Shown: positions 45,515 to 54,845, counted from the stretch's first letter. The stretch is DNA of 64,000 bases from Methylobacter sp. (GCF_030680395.1 NZ_JAUXVR010000025.1:1-64000); one strand, 5' to 3'. Notes: generated by a model not told the origin, from the letters alone. A program made the numbers and translations.

Positions 45515-45591
45515 CGGGGTATAGCGCAGTTTGGTAGCGCGCCTGCTTTGGGAGCAGGATGTCGGGAGTTCGAATCTCTCTACCCCGACCA
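45515..45591 (+). tRNA. tRNA-Pro (TGG)
   Basis: A complete 77-nt cloverleaf with encoded CCA. Acceptor arms CGGGGTA and TACCCCG pair; the anticodon loop ctTTGGGag gives anticodon TGG. It is first in a three-tRNA cluster, 5 bp before tRNA-Arg. Confidence 0.97.
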
Positions 45592-45596
45592 ATTTA

Positions 45597-45673
45597 GCGC
45601 TTGTAGCTCAACCGGATAGAGCACCGGCCTTCTAAGCCGGGGGTCGCAGGTTCGAGTCCTGCCAAGCGCACCA
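45597..45673 (+). tRNA. tRNA-Arg (TCT)
   Basis: A 77-nt cloverleaf with encoded CCA. Acceptor arms GCGCTTG/CAAGCGC; anticodon stem CCGGC/GCCGG with loop containing TCT. Confidence 0.97.
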
Positions 45674-45695
45674 TTCATAGAACATCCCATATTAT

Positions 45696-45772
45696 GGTGA
45701 GCGTAGCTCAGTTGGTAGAGTCCCGGATTGTGATTCCGGTTGTCGCGGGTTCGAGCCCCGTCGTTCACCCCA
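45696..45772 (+). tRNA. tRNA-His (GTG)
   Basis: A 77-nt cloverleaf with encoded CCA, anticodon GTG. The extra 5' G (G-1 at 45696) faces C73, the identity element of tRNA-His. Confidence 0.97.
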
Positions 45773-45779
45773 ATAAATT

Positions 45780-45810
45780 TATAGCTTACCTTAAGCTATA
45801 ACTTTTCTTA
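45780..45810 (+). terminator. Terminator after the tRNA cluster
   Basis: Perfect 9-bp stem TATAGCTTA - cct - TAAGCTATA followed by acttttctt, 7 bp after the tRNA-His CCA end. Confidence 0.8.
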
Positions 45811-46106
45811 AAACCAGTTCCCAATTAATTAATTTTGACTAATGATCAATTTGCCTGTTTTCGCAAGAAAGTAGCATATAGATTTCTGAGCAGTATTTTC
45901 CCTTACAAGTCTGCGTTTCATTTGTTAGTTATTTTCTTTTTACAGCAAAAACTCTTTTCCGTGTATTAATCACAATTCAAGTTTTTGAATGAAATTTTGA
46001 AAATTGAGAGTGGTTTCTGAAATAGTTGTTGCTTGGGTGAAATCTCCTGCCATCGTGACATCTGTAGCAGATAATTTATTAAATACTTTCGCATTGTTAC
46101 ACGCCT

Positions 46107-47042
46107 CTATTTACGCTCGCAAAGCTCCTCATCAGGTCCTACCAAGGTGGCGGTGATAGAGTTTTGTAGGTGAGTGAGTGAGCCTCCAGCACGGTAGTTA
46201 AAGCTGACATGCAGCAAAGCGCCTGCTCTCGCGTCAATAGGTTCGGCAAGCGGCAAGATCATGTAATGATTTTGCCATTCGATAATCGAAGTATCCGACC
46301 TCGAAATGGACAAAATATTTTTGGTAATAAAGCGCAATGCGTTCACTTGACCGGCTTGCTCCAAGGTAAAGATACTTTTCCAGCTGAACTCCTCCGACAC
46401 CGCTTGTGCAAAGTCGATGATGCTGTAAACCTGAGGAGGGGCAAGTTCCATGGTATTGGTATGAATGCCCCCCGGCAGCTGGAATTGTATTATGGGCGCA
46501 TGAAATCCCATGAACTGGTAGTTCTGCTGTAAAGGCTGAACGGCCATAAGAACAGCCTCAGGTAGAAAGCGGGGGAAAGAACCACCGAAACGTTGTAAAT
46601 AACGATCTTTGAAGCTCTTGATAACGTTAACTTGTTTTTCGCATAACATGGCGGGATGGAGCATTTCACAAATGACTACGTCCACCGGTTCCGGCGGCAA
46701 ATACTCGAAGGCATCGGCATGCACAATCTCAACTTTGTCGCCGCCTTGGTTAAGCTTCAGCAGACGGTGGGCTTCCTTCACTAAGTCTGGATTGAATTCC
46801 ACGCACCATACTTTGCTGGCATTGGCTGCTGCAAACCAAGACAAGACACCGGTACCTCCACCTAAATCGAGTGCTTTAGCACCGGGAAAAACGGCTTGGT
46901 CTATGGCGGCTTTGAATGCGCCCATTCGGTATTCATCGGTCAGCATGTGGTGATGATATTGCAATGGGATGAACTGGCCCAGATAACAGTCTTCTTCGGT
47001 TTGTGCTCCTGCGTTTATGCAGCCGTCTTCGAATTGAGTCAC
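46107..47042 (-). CDS. Class I SAM-dependent methyltransferase, PRMT-like
   Basis: A 311-residue protein. The SAM-binding motif ALDLGGGTGVLSWFAAANA lies near residues 57-75, the acidic post-II residue in VEFNP, and a double-E-like loop (CEMLHPAMLCE, near 124-134) recalls protein arginine methyltransferases. The C-terminal half (FNYRAGGSLTHLQNSITA) resembles the PRMT beta-barrel. The substrate is not identifiable. It is transcribed alone; the dctA pseudogene starts 212 bp away in the opposite direction. Similar orphan PRMT-like enzymes occur scattered in proteobacteria. Confidence 0.75.
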   Translation of the reverse strand: MTQFEDGCINAGAQTEEDCYLGQFIPLQYHHHMLTDEYRMGAFKAAIDQAVFPGAKALDLGGGTGVLSWFAAANASKVWCVEFNPDLVKEAHRLLKLNQGGDKVEIVHADAFEYLPPEPVDVVICEMLHPAMLCEKQVNVIKSFKDRYLQRFGGSFPRFLPEAVLMAVQPLQQNYQFMGFHAPIIQFQLPGGIHTNTMELAPPQVYSIIDFAQAVSEEFSWKSIFTLEQAGQVNALRFITKNILSISRSDTSIIEWQNHYMILPLAEPIDARAGALLHVSFNYRAGGSLTHLQNSITATLVGPDEELCERK

Positions 47043-47254
47043 GCTTGTCCTTTAGGAATAAAAATCAAATAACTTGAATGCATGTGTGGTTTCATTTGGA
47101 CATGTAATACAGAATATAATTCAGTATGTTCTTTTTAAAGTTGGATTGTCGCCATTTTAAATGTGGTGATTTGATGCTGCAAAAAATTATATTAACCATA
47201 AGCTTAAACTAAATTCTTATAAAATACATTGCTTCATCAAACAGAAGGTTATCA

Positions 47255-47884
47255 GTGCCAACCGTTTATATCACTAAAAAAGGCTATCAACATCTGCACT
47301 TCCAAGTCTTGGTCGCCATCGTTAGTGGCATTTTGCTCGGTCGGCCATTTCTACCCTGAAACCGGTATCGCCATGAAGCCGTTCGGGGATGGTTTTATCA
47401 AGCTGATTAAAATAATTATTGCGCCGATCATCTTCTACACCGTGGTGACCGATATTGTCGGTATGCAGAAGTTGGGCAAGGTAGGTCGCGTCGGTATTAA
47501 AGCGCCACTCTATTTTGAGGTTGTGAGCACGCTAGCGCTGGTCGCCGGACTGGTTATGGTGCATGTCATTCAGCCCGGGGCGGGCATCTATATCAATGCA
47601 AACACTCTCGATACCAAAGGTTTCGCCGTTTATACCTCCGCTACGGAGACGCAGAACGTTGTCGATTTTTTGTTCAATATCGTCTCTAGCAGCATCATCA
47701 AGTTCTTCGTTTATATTAAAGACGAACTGTTATCATGTTAGATGCCTCGTCCTCAGAATCGAATCTCCCGCGTATCATGATCAATCTTACAGGCAGCGGT
47801 GTCGTCACTCTGGTTGCTGCCAAATGAAAAAATGAGTTGGATAGGCAAAAGCTTAATGTTGCGTTGAATCCAATAAAATATTAG
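47255..47884 (+). pseudogene. dctA: Decayed C4-dicarboxylate transporter gene (dctA)
   Basis: Three collinear pieces of DctA remain. The first (GTG start, FQVLVAIVSGILLG, then after a frameshift HFYPETGIAMKPFGDGFIK to AVYTS) covers roughly the first 140 residues. The second is SIIKFFVYIKDELL with, after another frameshift, SSSESNLPRIM. The third is INLTGSGVVTLVAAK, where the family's Trp codon is now TGA, then NELDRQKLN. So there are at least two frameshifts, one nonsense change and two internal deletions. The product cannot be functional. A longest open frame of 170 codons should not be annotated as a protein. Confidence 0.9.
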
Positions 47885-47898
47885 CCGATTGATTAATT

Positions 47899-47943
47899 CA
47901 CCGTAAAGAACGAGAAGCTTTTACCTACTATTCTTCGTGGTGA
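47899..47943. repeat. CCACGAAG palindromic repeat, degraded copy 3
   Basis: Left arm caccgtaaagaacgagaag, right arm ttcttcgtggtga. It is followed by atgttttaaattgatgcg, almost the same as atgttttaaattgatacgg beside copy 2 near 20441, so the repeated unit includes flanking sequence. Confidence 0.55.
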
Positions 47944-48019
47944 TATGTTTTAAATTGATGCGTATGAATCTGCAATGACGAGCTTGAGCGTACGTAAGTA
48001 TAAATATAAGGACGGAGTC

Positions 48020-48868
48020 ATGAGAGTTTTACTGGTTTTATTATTATGTTTGCCCGGCTGGGTTAACGCGGAAATCTATGAATGGCAGGATGCGAATGGC
48101 AGTAAGCATTTTTCCGATCGATCGGTTGTTGACGCGAAAATAGTCGATATAAAACCGGGCTATGATTTTTACAGGATTAAGACGGTTTACGATGGAGATA
48201 CCGTGGTACTCGAGGATGGGCGTAAGGTCCGGCTTTTGGGTATCAATACTCCTGAGGTTCAGCACAGGGATAAACAGGCCGATGCGGGAGGGAACGAGGC
48301 CAAACGCTGGTTGATCGACAAGTTGAAAAACACTAAAGTCCGTTTGGAAGTAGGTGCGGAAAAAACCGATAAATACGGCAGAATATTGGCGCATTTGTTC
48401 ACCGAAAAAAAAGAGCATGTTAACCGGCAGCTGGTTACAGCGGGTTTGGCGGCAGTTAGTATCTATCCGCTTGAGCTGCACTATCTTAATGAGTTGGTTA
48501 ATGCTCAGGATCAGGCAGAACAAGCCAAACTCGGCATTTGGGGACGGCCTGAATATGCCGCAATACCGGTCGGCAGTCTTACCGAAGACGGGCATCAGGG
48601 CTGGACGCGTCTGGTCGGTAAGGTGGTTAATATTCGCAAAACCCGCAAATCGGTTTACCTGGAGTTTTCGCCTGTCCTGAGTGCAGCCAAAGGAGCTGTA
48701 TTTGAGGCGCGTATCGAGAGCAAATGGCTGGGATTGTTCCCCGATATTAATGATTATTTGGGCAAAACTATCGAAGTGCGTGGTTGGCTGAATAAAAACA
48801 AGGGGCATTTGTCGATGTTAATCCGTCATCCGAGTGCAATTAAGGAAAAAGCCCTAACTACTCAGTAG
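48020..48868 (+). CDS. Exported thermonuclease-like protein with DUF4124 start
   Basis: About 282 residues. A signal peptide (VLLVLLLCLPGWVNA) precedes a short DUF4124-like region (IYEWQDANGSKHFSD), and the staphylococcal-nuclease domain spans about 50-175 (VYDGDTVVLEDGRKVRLLGI with NTPE, EKTDKYGRILAHLF). Catalytic-type Arg/Asp/Glu residues are present in DGDT, RLLGINTPE and YGR. A C-terminal OB-like region follows (LVGKVVNIRKTRKSVYLEF). It is probably a periplasmic nuclease. The ATG at 48020 is chosen because it begins the signal peptide; CCACGAAG repeats flank the gene. Confidence 0.85.
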   Translation: MRVLLVLLLCLPGWVNAEIYEWQDANGSKHFSDRSVVDAKIVDIKPGYDFYRIKTVYDGDTVVLEDGRKVRLLGINTPEVQHRDKQADAGGNEAKRWLIDKLKNTKVRLEVGAEKTDKYGRILAHLFTEKKEHVNRQLVTAGLAAVSIYPLELHYLNELVNAQDQAEQAKLGIWGRPEYAAIPVGSLTEDGHQGWTRLVGKVVNIRKTRKSVYLEFSPVLSAAKGAVFEARIESKWLGLFPDINDYLGKTIEVRGWLNKNKGHLSMLIRHPSAIKEKALTTQ

Positions 48869-48888
48869 ATATACGGAAATATTTAATT

Positions 48889-48978
48889 CACCACGAAGCA
48901 CACGAAGTTTTATTTCTTCGTGTCTCGGCAATTACTACAGAATTGCTCTACCTGCTGCGTCCATGCAATCGTTCGTGG
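48889..48978. repeat. CCACGAAG palindromic repeat, copy 4 (long form)
   Basis: caccacgaagcacacgaag and cttcgtg close together, then ctcggcaattac and a second outward arm tgcaatcgttcgtggcg. The extended arrangement recurs at 50411-50503. It lies after the nuclease gene and before rimO. Confidence 0.6.
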
Positions 48979-49052
48979 CGATTATCTTTTAAATTTTTAT
49001 TTGAGCGGCCAGTCCTATAAACTAACGTGCTTTAACATTATCTGAGATTTAA

Positions 49053-50363
49053 ATGACTGCCCCACAAATTGGTTTTATTAGTTTGGGTTGCCCCAAAGCC
49101 TTGGTCGATAGCGAAAGAATTCTAACCAAGCTTCGTTCAGAGGGTTATACCATTTCGCCGACTTATCAGGACGCCGACCTGGTCGTGGTTAATACCTGCG
49201 GTTTTATTGATGCGGCGGTGGAAGAATCGCTGGATAGCATCGGCGAAGCGTTGGCTCAAAACGGTAAGGTCATTGTTACCGGCTGTTTGGGTTCAAGGGA
49301 AGCCGAAATCAGGGAGCGTCATCCGCAAGTTTTGAAGGTGACCGGCGCACATGCACTGGAAGAAGTTGTGGCGGCTGTGCACGAGCATTTGCCGCCGCCG
49401 CATGATCCGTTTATCAGTCTGGTGCCGCCGCAAGGCATCAAGCTGACACCCAGGCATTATGCCTATTTAAAAATTTCCGAAGGCTGTAACCATCGCTGTA
49501 CCTTCTGCATTATCCCTTCCATGCGCGGTGATCTGGTCAGCAGGCCGGTCGATGATGTGATGCTGGAAGCCGAACGTCTGGCTAACGCCGGGGTAAAGGA
49601 ATTGCTGGTAGTTTCGCAGGACACCAGCGCTTACGGGCTGGATTTGAAGTATCAAAGCCGGGACTGGAAAGGCCGTTCGGTGAAAACACGTTTTTATGAC
49701 TTGGCCGAGGCTCTGGGCGATCTGGGCATCTGGGTCAGGATGCATTATGTTTATCCTTATCCTCATGTGGATGAAGTGATTCCGTTGATGGCCGAGGGCA
49801 AAATACTGCCTTATCTGGATATCCCGTTTCAACATGCAAACAGTCGCATTCTTAAGCTGATGAAGCGTCCTGCGGCTAGTGAAAATAATCTGGAACGCAT
49901 TAAAGCATGGCGCGAAATCTGTCCCGATATTACCTTGCGCAGCACATTTATCGTCGGCTTTCCGGGCGAAACCGAACAGGAGTTTGAACAGTTGCTGGAC
50001 TTTATGAGCGAAGCGCAAATGGATAGAGTGGGCTGCTTTGCCTATTCGCCGGTAAAAGGCGCGGTCGCCAATGATTTGCCCGATCAGGTACCGGAAGAAG
50101 TTAAACAGGAGCGTTTGGCACGGTTTATGGCGCATCAGGCTGACATCAGCGCGGCGCGTTTGCAGCAGCGGGTAGGCAAAATCGAAACGGTATTGATCGA
50201 TGAAGTGGTCGAAGAAGGCGCGGTGGCAAGAAGTAAAGCCGATGCGCCGGAAATCGACGGGCAAGTGTTTATCGATGGTGCAACGCATCTCAAAGTCGGC
50301 GACTTTGTCGATGTTGAGTTGGAAGAAGCGGATGAATACGATTTGTGGGGACGGTTGGTTTAA
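49053..50363 (+). CDS. rimO: Ribosomal protein S12 methylthiotransferase
   Basis: A 436-residue radical-SAM enzyme that thiomethylates Asp89 of ribosomal protein S12. The N-terminal UPF0004 domain starts [14 protein letters not shown], with further cluster cysteines in NTCGFID and GCLG. The radical-SAM motif is CNHRCTFC (near 149). A C-terminal TRAM domain ends [18 protein letters not shown]. Needs two [4Fe-4S] clusters, tying it to the isc genes near 58-60 kb. Length is normal. Confidence 0.95.
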   Translation: MTAPQIGFISLGCPKALVDSERILTKLRSEGYTISPTYQDADLVVVNTCGFIDAAVEESLDSIGEALAQNGKVIVTGCLGSREAEIRERHPQVLKVTGAHALEEVVAAVHEHLPPPHDPFISLVPPQGIKLTPRHYAYLKISEGCNHRCTFCIIPSMRGDLVSRPVDDVMLEAERLANAGVKELLVVSQDTSAYGLDLKYQSRDWKGRSVKTRFYDLAEALGDLGIWVRMHYVYPYPHVDEVIPLMAEGKILPYLDIPFQHANSRILKLMKRPAASENNLERIKAWREICPDITLRSTFIVGFPGETEQEFEQLLDFMSEAQMDRVGCFAYSPVKGAVANDLPDQVPEEVKQERLARFMAHQADISAARLQQRVGKIETVLIDEVVEEGAVARSKADAPEIDGQVFIDGATHLKVGDFVDVELEEADEYDLWGRLV

Positions 50364-50410
50364 AGGGGCTTTAGGCCTCTGTCAATAAATTATCCGTAGC
50401 AGATAAGATT

Positions 50411-50503
50411 TACCATGAAGACGCGAAGAATAAGAACTTAAACCTTTGTGTTCTCTCGGCAACGGTTCCTGTATTCATGCAGTCGTTCGTGTCTTCGGGG
50501 TGA
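50411..50503. repeat. CCACGAAG palindromic repeat, copy 5 (long form)
   Basis: accatgaagacgcgaag at the left, ctctcggcaacggttcctg in the middle, and catgcagtcgttcgtgtcttc at the right. It has the same order of parts as 48889-48978, so both derive from one longer element. It lies between rimO and the zur remnant. Confidence 0.55.
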
Positions 50504-50535
50504 AAACTGTCACAAACATATTTCTCTCTGTTGCA

Positions 50536-51024
50536 ATGAACACACCTGTCAAAACAATCCATAACCATTCCCATTCCTCGGAACACGATCATAAAAAATG
50601 TGTCAGCGGGGCCCTTAGACACGGCCTCACAGTTATGCGTGGTGCGCGGCGTGCAATTGACGCCGATACGCCAACAAGTGCTGGAATTGATCTGGGAAAG
50701 CCACAAAGCCGTTAAAGCCTGAGTTGTTGGATAGGATCAAACCGTTGATAAATGCGGCAAAACCCGCGACTATCTACCGCGTATTGGATTTTTTAATCGA
50801 ACAGGGATTGATTCACAGGGTGGCAAGCCTTAATGCATTTGTCGGCTGCAGTTGCTCTGCTTATCTGCAATAACTGTCAGGAAGTGGAAGAGCGATCAGC
50901 CCCGGAAGTCATGCAGGTGCTGTCGCAGGAAATCAAGCAGGCCGACTTTATCGTGCATAGCAAAGTCATCGAAATTCATGGTGTTTGCGCAAAATGCGCC
51001 GTGACGATGGCTGAGCAATACTGA
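50536..51024 (+). pseudogene. zur: Decayed zinc uptake regulator gene (zur)
   Basis: Split across frames, the translation shows a His-rich start (NHSHSSEHDHKKCVSGALRH), VLELIWESHKAVKA, KPATIYRVLDFLIEQGLIHR and VASLNAF, then SAYLICNNCQEVEE and FIVHSKVIEIHGVCAKCA. This is the order of Fur-family Zur proteins, including the CxxC zinc site. Several frameshifts and stops interrupt it, and the DNA-recognition part is damaged. No single frame gives a working protein. It lies beside a TonB-receptor remnant and an intact COG0523 GTPase gene, genes that Zur commonly controls. Confidence 0.85.
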
Positions 51025-51100
51025 TGTTGTTATTTTTTTGGACGCAGGAACGCTTGTTGTGTATTAGGGACTAACGCCCGCGCGGCAGAAAATGATTCCA

Positions 51101-51232
51101 CAAACTGGAGGACATCGTCGTGATCAGTACCGGCATCAAGCATGCCACCGCAAAAATTCCACGTCGTACTTGCGTAACTTTGCTCCGGAACCGGGACGCA
51201 GTGCTGAAATAGGTATTCGGGTTAGTTATTAA
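51101..51232 (+). pseudogene. Remnant of a TonB-dependent receptor
   Basis: Two receptor ends are fused after loss of the middle. LEDIVVISTGIKHATAKI resembles the plug-domain start. In a shifted frame YLRNFAPEPGRSAEIGIRVS ends in Tyr and a stop, the typical last beta-strand of such receptors. About 600 residues are missing. Beside zur and a COG0523 GTPase gene, a zinc receptor of ZnuD type is the likely ancestor (inference). Confidence 0.65.
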
Positions 51233-51427
51233 ACGGCTTGAACGCCGGAATTAAAAGCGTCCAAATTGGCTTTGGATGGGGCAGAGTCTGTTTTGATTGT
51301 ACAGAAGCCGGATAGGACGGAGCTGTTATGTTCAACTTAAGCCGGGATAAATAACACCGTAACTTCTCATTAGTGCCGGGCAGCCTTATCTTGCAGGCGA
51401 TTCAACAATCACTCCCTTTAATAAACA

Positions 51428-52405
51428 ATGAACCATTACCACTTGCCTCCACCTGCCAAAGCCATTGAACGCATACCGGTATTCATCATCAGCGGGTTTT
51501 TGGGCAGCGGAAAAACCACGTTATTGAATCGTTTGTTGAGTCATGCGCCCAAATCTGCCGTTATCATTAATGAATTCGGCACCACTCCGATCGACCAACA
51601 ATTACTACGCGAGCATCAAGTGCCATTATCAACTTTGGTTGGCGGTTGCTTGTGTTGTCAGGTGATAGGGTCGTTAACGCCGTTACTTAAAAATCTGCGT
51701 ATGGCTTGGGAGTCTGGAGATAAATCGTTCGAGCGGGTGATCATTGAAACCAGCGGCGTTGCCAATCCTGAACCGGTGCTGGATATTTTGTTAAGGGAGC
51801 GTTGGATAGCCAAGCGTTATAGCCTACAAGGTGTTATTACTACCGTTTCAGCCGTTATGGATGAGGATCATTTTGACTGTTTTCCTGAAGCGCAAGCCGC
51901 TTGTGCCTGGGCAGACACGGTGGTAATGACGCAAACCGATTTGGCAACAACTCAACAAATTAAACGCATTAGTGCGCGGCTGGATCAATTGGCCCCCGCG
52001 GCAACCCGGCTGACCGCTGTGCAAGGTATGCTTGATCCCGATGTGCTGCTCAATTATCCTCAGAAACTCCGGCGTCTGCGCGATACTGAACGGCCCGATT
52101 TACCCGATCACGGCTTTAGTAGTATCACCTTGCAACTTGAGCAGTCGTTGCCGTGGGAGCGACTACAAAAAGCTTTGGAATACCTGCTCGCTCGGTATCC
52201 TAAACAACTGGTCCGTTTAAAAGGTATGGTTTACACGCCTGAGCAAAGCCAACCCTTACTGGTGCAAGGGACAGCCGGAAGGCTTTATCCTACAACGCGG
52301 CTGCCGGTAAGGAGTTCTGATGATGGCATTGGGCGACTGGTCATTATTACCCGGGGTGAAGTAAAAGACTTAGCGGAGGATATGATGATGCAATTACGTA
52401 GTTAA
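51428..52405 (+). CDS. COG0523 (CobW/ZigA-type) metal-chaperone GTPase
   Basis: A 325-residue GTPase. The P-loop GFLGSGKTTLLN is near residues 24-35, the metal-binding GGCLCCQ (C-x-C-C) near 74-80, and ETSGVANPEP holds Walker B-linked residues. The C-terminal CobW_C domain runs from about 225 (SSITLQLEQSLPW to GIGRLVIITRG). Such GTPases deliver zinc to client proteins under zinc limitation. It is intact while its neighbours zur and a TonB receptor are decayed. A second copy of the receptor's 3' end lies 70 bp past its stop, suggesting it was inserted. CobW proper is less likely, as no cobalamin genes are nearby. Confidence 0.85.
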   Translation: MNHYHLPPPAKAIERIPVFIISGFLGSGKTTLLNRLLSHAPKSAVIINEFGTTPIDQQLLREHQVPLSTLVGGCLCCQVIGSLTPLLKNLRMAWESGDKSFERVIIETSGVANPEPVLDILLRERWIAKRYSLQGVITTVSAVMDEDHFDCFPEAQAACAWADTVVMTQTDLATTQQIKRISARLDQLAPAATRLTAVQGMLDPDVLLNYPQKLRRLRDTERPDLPDHGFSSITLQLEQSLPWERLQKALEYLLARYPKQLVRLKGMVYTPEQSQPLLVQGTAGRLYPTTRLPVRSSDDGIGRLVIITRGEVKDLAEDMMMQLRS

Positions 52406-52474
52406 TCGTTAGTAGAAGCCTCTGGATCTCAGGCAGAAAATTGCGCATGAAATTAGGCTATACCGGTTACAATC

Positions 52475-52511
52475 GCGCAGTGCTGAGTTAGGCGTTCGGG
52501 ATGGTTATTAA
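52475..52511 (+). pseudogene. Second copy of the TonB-receptor 3' end
   Basis: It encodes RSAELGVRDGY and a stop, against RSAEIGIRVSY and a stop at 51196-51232. About 31 of 37 bases match. Nothing else of the receptor remains around it. It marks the far side of the inserted COG0523 gene. Confidence 0.65.
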
Positions 52512-52677
52512 ATTTTGGCAATAACCGGGCAAAGTGAGCATCGACATGAAAAGCAGGGCGTGGGTTATTGAGCCTGACCAGGTTTGCCGTCTAAAATTAT
52601 CCGCCAATGACTCTTAATTTATTGGCTGTGATGGCATGAAGCCGATCAATCACAAATCTGACCTCGTTGTCTGCTTA

Positions 52678-54606
52678 TTAGTCTATTGTGTTTTTTTGCT
52701 GCATGCTTTCGGAATAAAAGGAAACCCCCAGCTTTCCCTGCTTTGCGTGATACATTGCCGTATCGGCAAAATGAACCAGGGCTTCGCTATTACTGGTATC
52801 TTGAGGGTAAACTGCAATGCCGATGCTGCCGCCCAGAGTAAATTCCAGCTCATCAAAAATATAAGGTTCCCGTAATTTTTTCAGGATTTTTTCGGCAACC
52901 GGCGACGCTCCATTAGCATCGGTTTCCGGTAATAATATAGCAAATTCATCGCCGCCAAGGCGCGCGGCTATATCGGAATCGCGCAAAGTGGAGGAAATTC
53001 TTAGGGCTGTTTCTTTTAGTACCTCGTCACCAACAGCATGCCCCATAGTGTCGTTGACAAACTTGAAGCGGTCCAGATCCAGGTAAAAAAGTGAAACCGA
53101 CTCGTTGGTGCGATGCGCCATACTAATGACTTGTTGAAGCTGATCGGCAAATAACCTGCGATTAGCCAAACCGGTTAACTCGTCGTAATAAGATAGCCAG
53201 ATTAAGCGATCATCAGCCTGTTTGCGTAAGGTGATGTCATGCACAATGCCATCAACGCCTATATATTTGTTATATTCATCATAAACAGGGGTGTCTGTCA
53301 CTTCAAGCCAATGGATATTTTTTTGTGCATTGTATATTTCTAATTGGTAAGGCGAATTGTGTATGCTCTGACTATACTCATCAATTTTAAGGTTTATCGG
53401 ATTGTCGGTCAGATACTCATGGTAATGAGTCATAAATTCATCCACAGTGTAGCCAAGTATGTTGATTATTGAAGGGCTAATGTAAGTGAACGTACCTTCG
53501 CAATCGCGCTGATAAAAAAAGTATTCGTTACGCAGATTTTCAACCAGACTACGGAATTTATGTTCGCTGGAATTCAGCTCGGCGGTGCGCTTTAAGACTA
53601 GGTGCTCAAGGTCGCTTTTCAATCCTTGCAGGATTTTATTGGTGGTCTGGACTTTGGTTTTTGACAGCTTGATTTTTTTGTTTTGTCTACGAACCCGGGC
53701 AATCCATAGTAATAACAAGACCAATACACTTATAAAAACAGCTACAATTTTTTGAATTAGTTCGTAGTCAATTGAAGGTTTAATGCTGGGAACCCATTTA
53801 GCGTGGATATTCTGCATTTCTTCTTCACTGATGGTAACCAGCGCTTTTTGTAAAATATCTGCCAGAATCGGCCAGTCCTTACGTACAGCGATGCTTTCAT
53901 TAATACTCTTATTGGCGCTATTGAGATCATAGAAGGCTGCTATTTTTAGATCAGTCAGAAGATATTTTGTTTGCAGGTAACTGGCTGTGGCCATAAAAGT
54001 AATGGCTGCTTCGGCCTTTTCCGTACTAACTGTCTTTAGCCCGTCCAGCATAGAATTCACAAAATAGGGGGTGACTGAAGGCAATTCTTTAATGACCCGA
54101 TCAACAAATTGGTAACCCTTAACCATCGTGACCCTTTTTCCTGCAAGATCGGTTTGATTTTTAATGGTGGTGTTATCTCTTTTGGTCATGATAACCAAGG
54201 ACTTTATCAGATAGGGTTGTGTGAAAATAAACCACTGTCTGCGATCCGGTCGATTGACCATTGTAGCGACTACATCAACTTTACGCGCAGCCGCCGCTTC
54301 ATATAATTTGTTCCAGCTGGTATGGGGATAAGTTTCAAATGTAATGCCTAACCGTTTGCTCAGGGTGTTCATGACTTCGATAGCAATACCTTCAAGCTGC
54401 CCGGCATCATTGATGAAGCTATAAGGTGGCAATGAATCGTCAAAAGCAATTCGGATCTTCTTATGATTTTCTAACCATGCTCGTTCTTTAGATGTCAGTT
54501 GCACTACGGGAACAGGTTTGTTTCCGGTCGAAACGATGTCACCAAAGCCATCTGCTGCAGCAACATTTAAATAAATGAAAAAAAACAAGGAAATTAAATA
54601 ATGCAT
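52678..54606 (-). CDS. Membrane diguanylate cyclase with periplasmic solute-binding and PAS domains
   Basis: About 642 residues. The start at 54606 is chosen because MHYLISLFFFIYLNVAAA is a signal peptide; the longer frame adds a non-typical 35-residue lead. A family-3 solute-binding domain (about 40-280, e.g. KIRIAFDDSLPPYSF) senses a ligand, probably an amino acid. A membrane helix (IVAVFISVLVLLLLWIARV), a PAS domain and a GGDEF domain follow. The active site RLGGDEFAIL is intact, with the inhibitory RxxD (RDSD) five residues before it. It makes c-di-GMP and could feed the PilZ/YcgR proteins of this window. Confidence 0.9.
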   Translation of the reverse strand: MHYLISLFFFIYLNVAAADGFGDIVSTGNKPVPVVQLTSKERAWLENHKKIRIAFDDSLPPYSFINDAGQLEGIAIEVMNTLSKRLGITFETYPHTSWNKLYEAAAARKVDVVATMVNRPDRRQWFIFTQPYLIKSLVIMTKRDNTTIKNQTDLAGKRVTMVKGYQFVDRVIKELPSVTPYFVNSMLDGLKTVSTEKAEAAITFMATASYLQTKYLLTDLKIAAFYDLNSANKSINESIAVRKDWPILADILQKALVTISEEEMQNIHAKWVPSIKPSIDYELIQKIVAVFISVLVLLLLWIARVRRQNKKIKLSKTKVQTTNKILQGLKSDLEHLVLKRTAELNSSEHKFRSLVENLRNEYFFYQRDCEGTFTYISPSIINILGYTVDEFMTHYHEYLTDNPINLKIDEYSQSIHNSPYQLEIYNAQKNIHWLEVTDTPVYDEYNKYIGVDGIVHDITLRKQADDRLIWLSYYDELTGLANRRLFADQLQQVISMAHRTNESVSLFYLDLDRFKFVNDTMGHAVGDEVLKETALRISSTLRDSDIAARLGGDEFAILLPETDANGASPVAEKILKKLREPYIFDELEFTLGGSIGIAVYPQDTSNSEALVHFADTAMYHAKQGKLGVSFYSESMQQKNTID

Positions 54607-54801
54607 TGCTTGAGCTGGATTAGTTTTCAAAATGGGAAATAAGATGGAAATCGCGCCTTTTATAGTTTTTTGTCTCGATTTAATATGCGCATTGAATGCT
54701 CTGTTATACATGCACCGCTAATATAAGCGTAGTCTATTTTTACTCTGCCTGTGTTCCGACATAAAAGAAAGTCGCAATGCCAGTGTATCGGGTCTTTATT
54801 C

Positions 54802-54829
54802 TTGACAGAGCGATGTGATGCTTTAGAAT
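54802..54829 (+). promoter_or_regulatory. Sigma-70 promoter of tRNA-Asp
   Basis: Consensus TTGACA (54802-54807), a 16-bp spacer and TAGAAT (54824-54829), 16 bp before the tRNA. Confidence 0.7.
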
Positions 54830-54845
54830 ACGCGGCTCGAACTGC

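Noticed and set aside
45407-45768. Minus-strand frames reading ARTRDNRNHNPGLYQLSYA and RTRTCDPRLRRPVLYPVELQA
   Set aside because: They are antisense to tRNA-Pro, Arg and His; such translations are a well-known artefact.
47229-47741. A 170-residue dicarboxylate transporter protein
   Set aside because: It covers only the N-terminal third of DctA in a shifted frame; the remaining pieces lie downstream out of frame, so it is a pseudogene.
48044-50288. 254- and 273-codon minus-strand frames opposite the nuclease gene and rimO
   Set aside because: Both genes on the plus strand carry clear catalytic motifs; the antisense frames do not.
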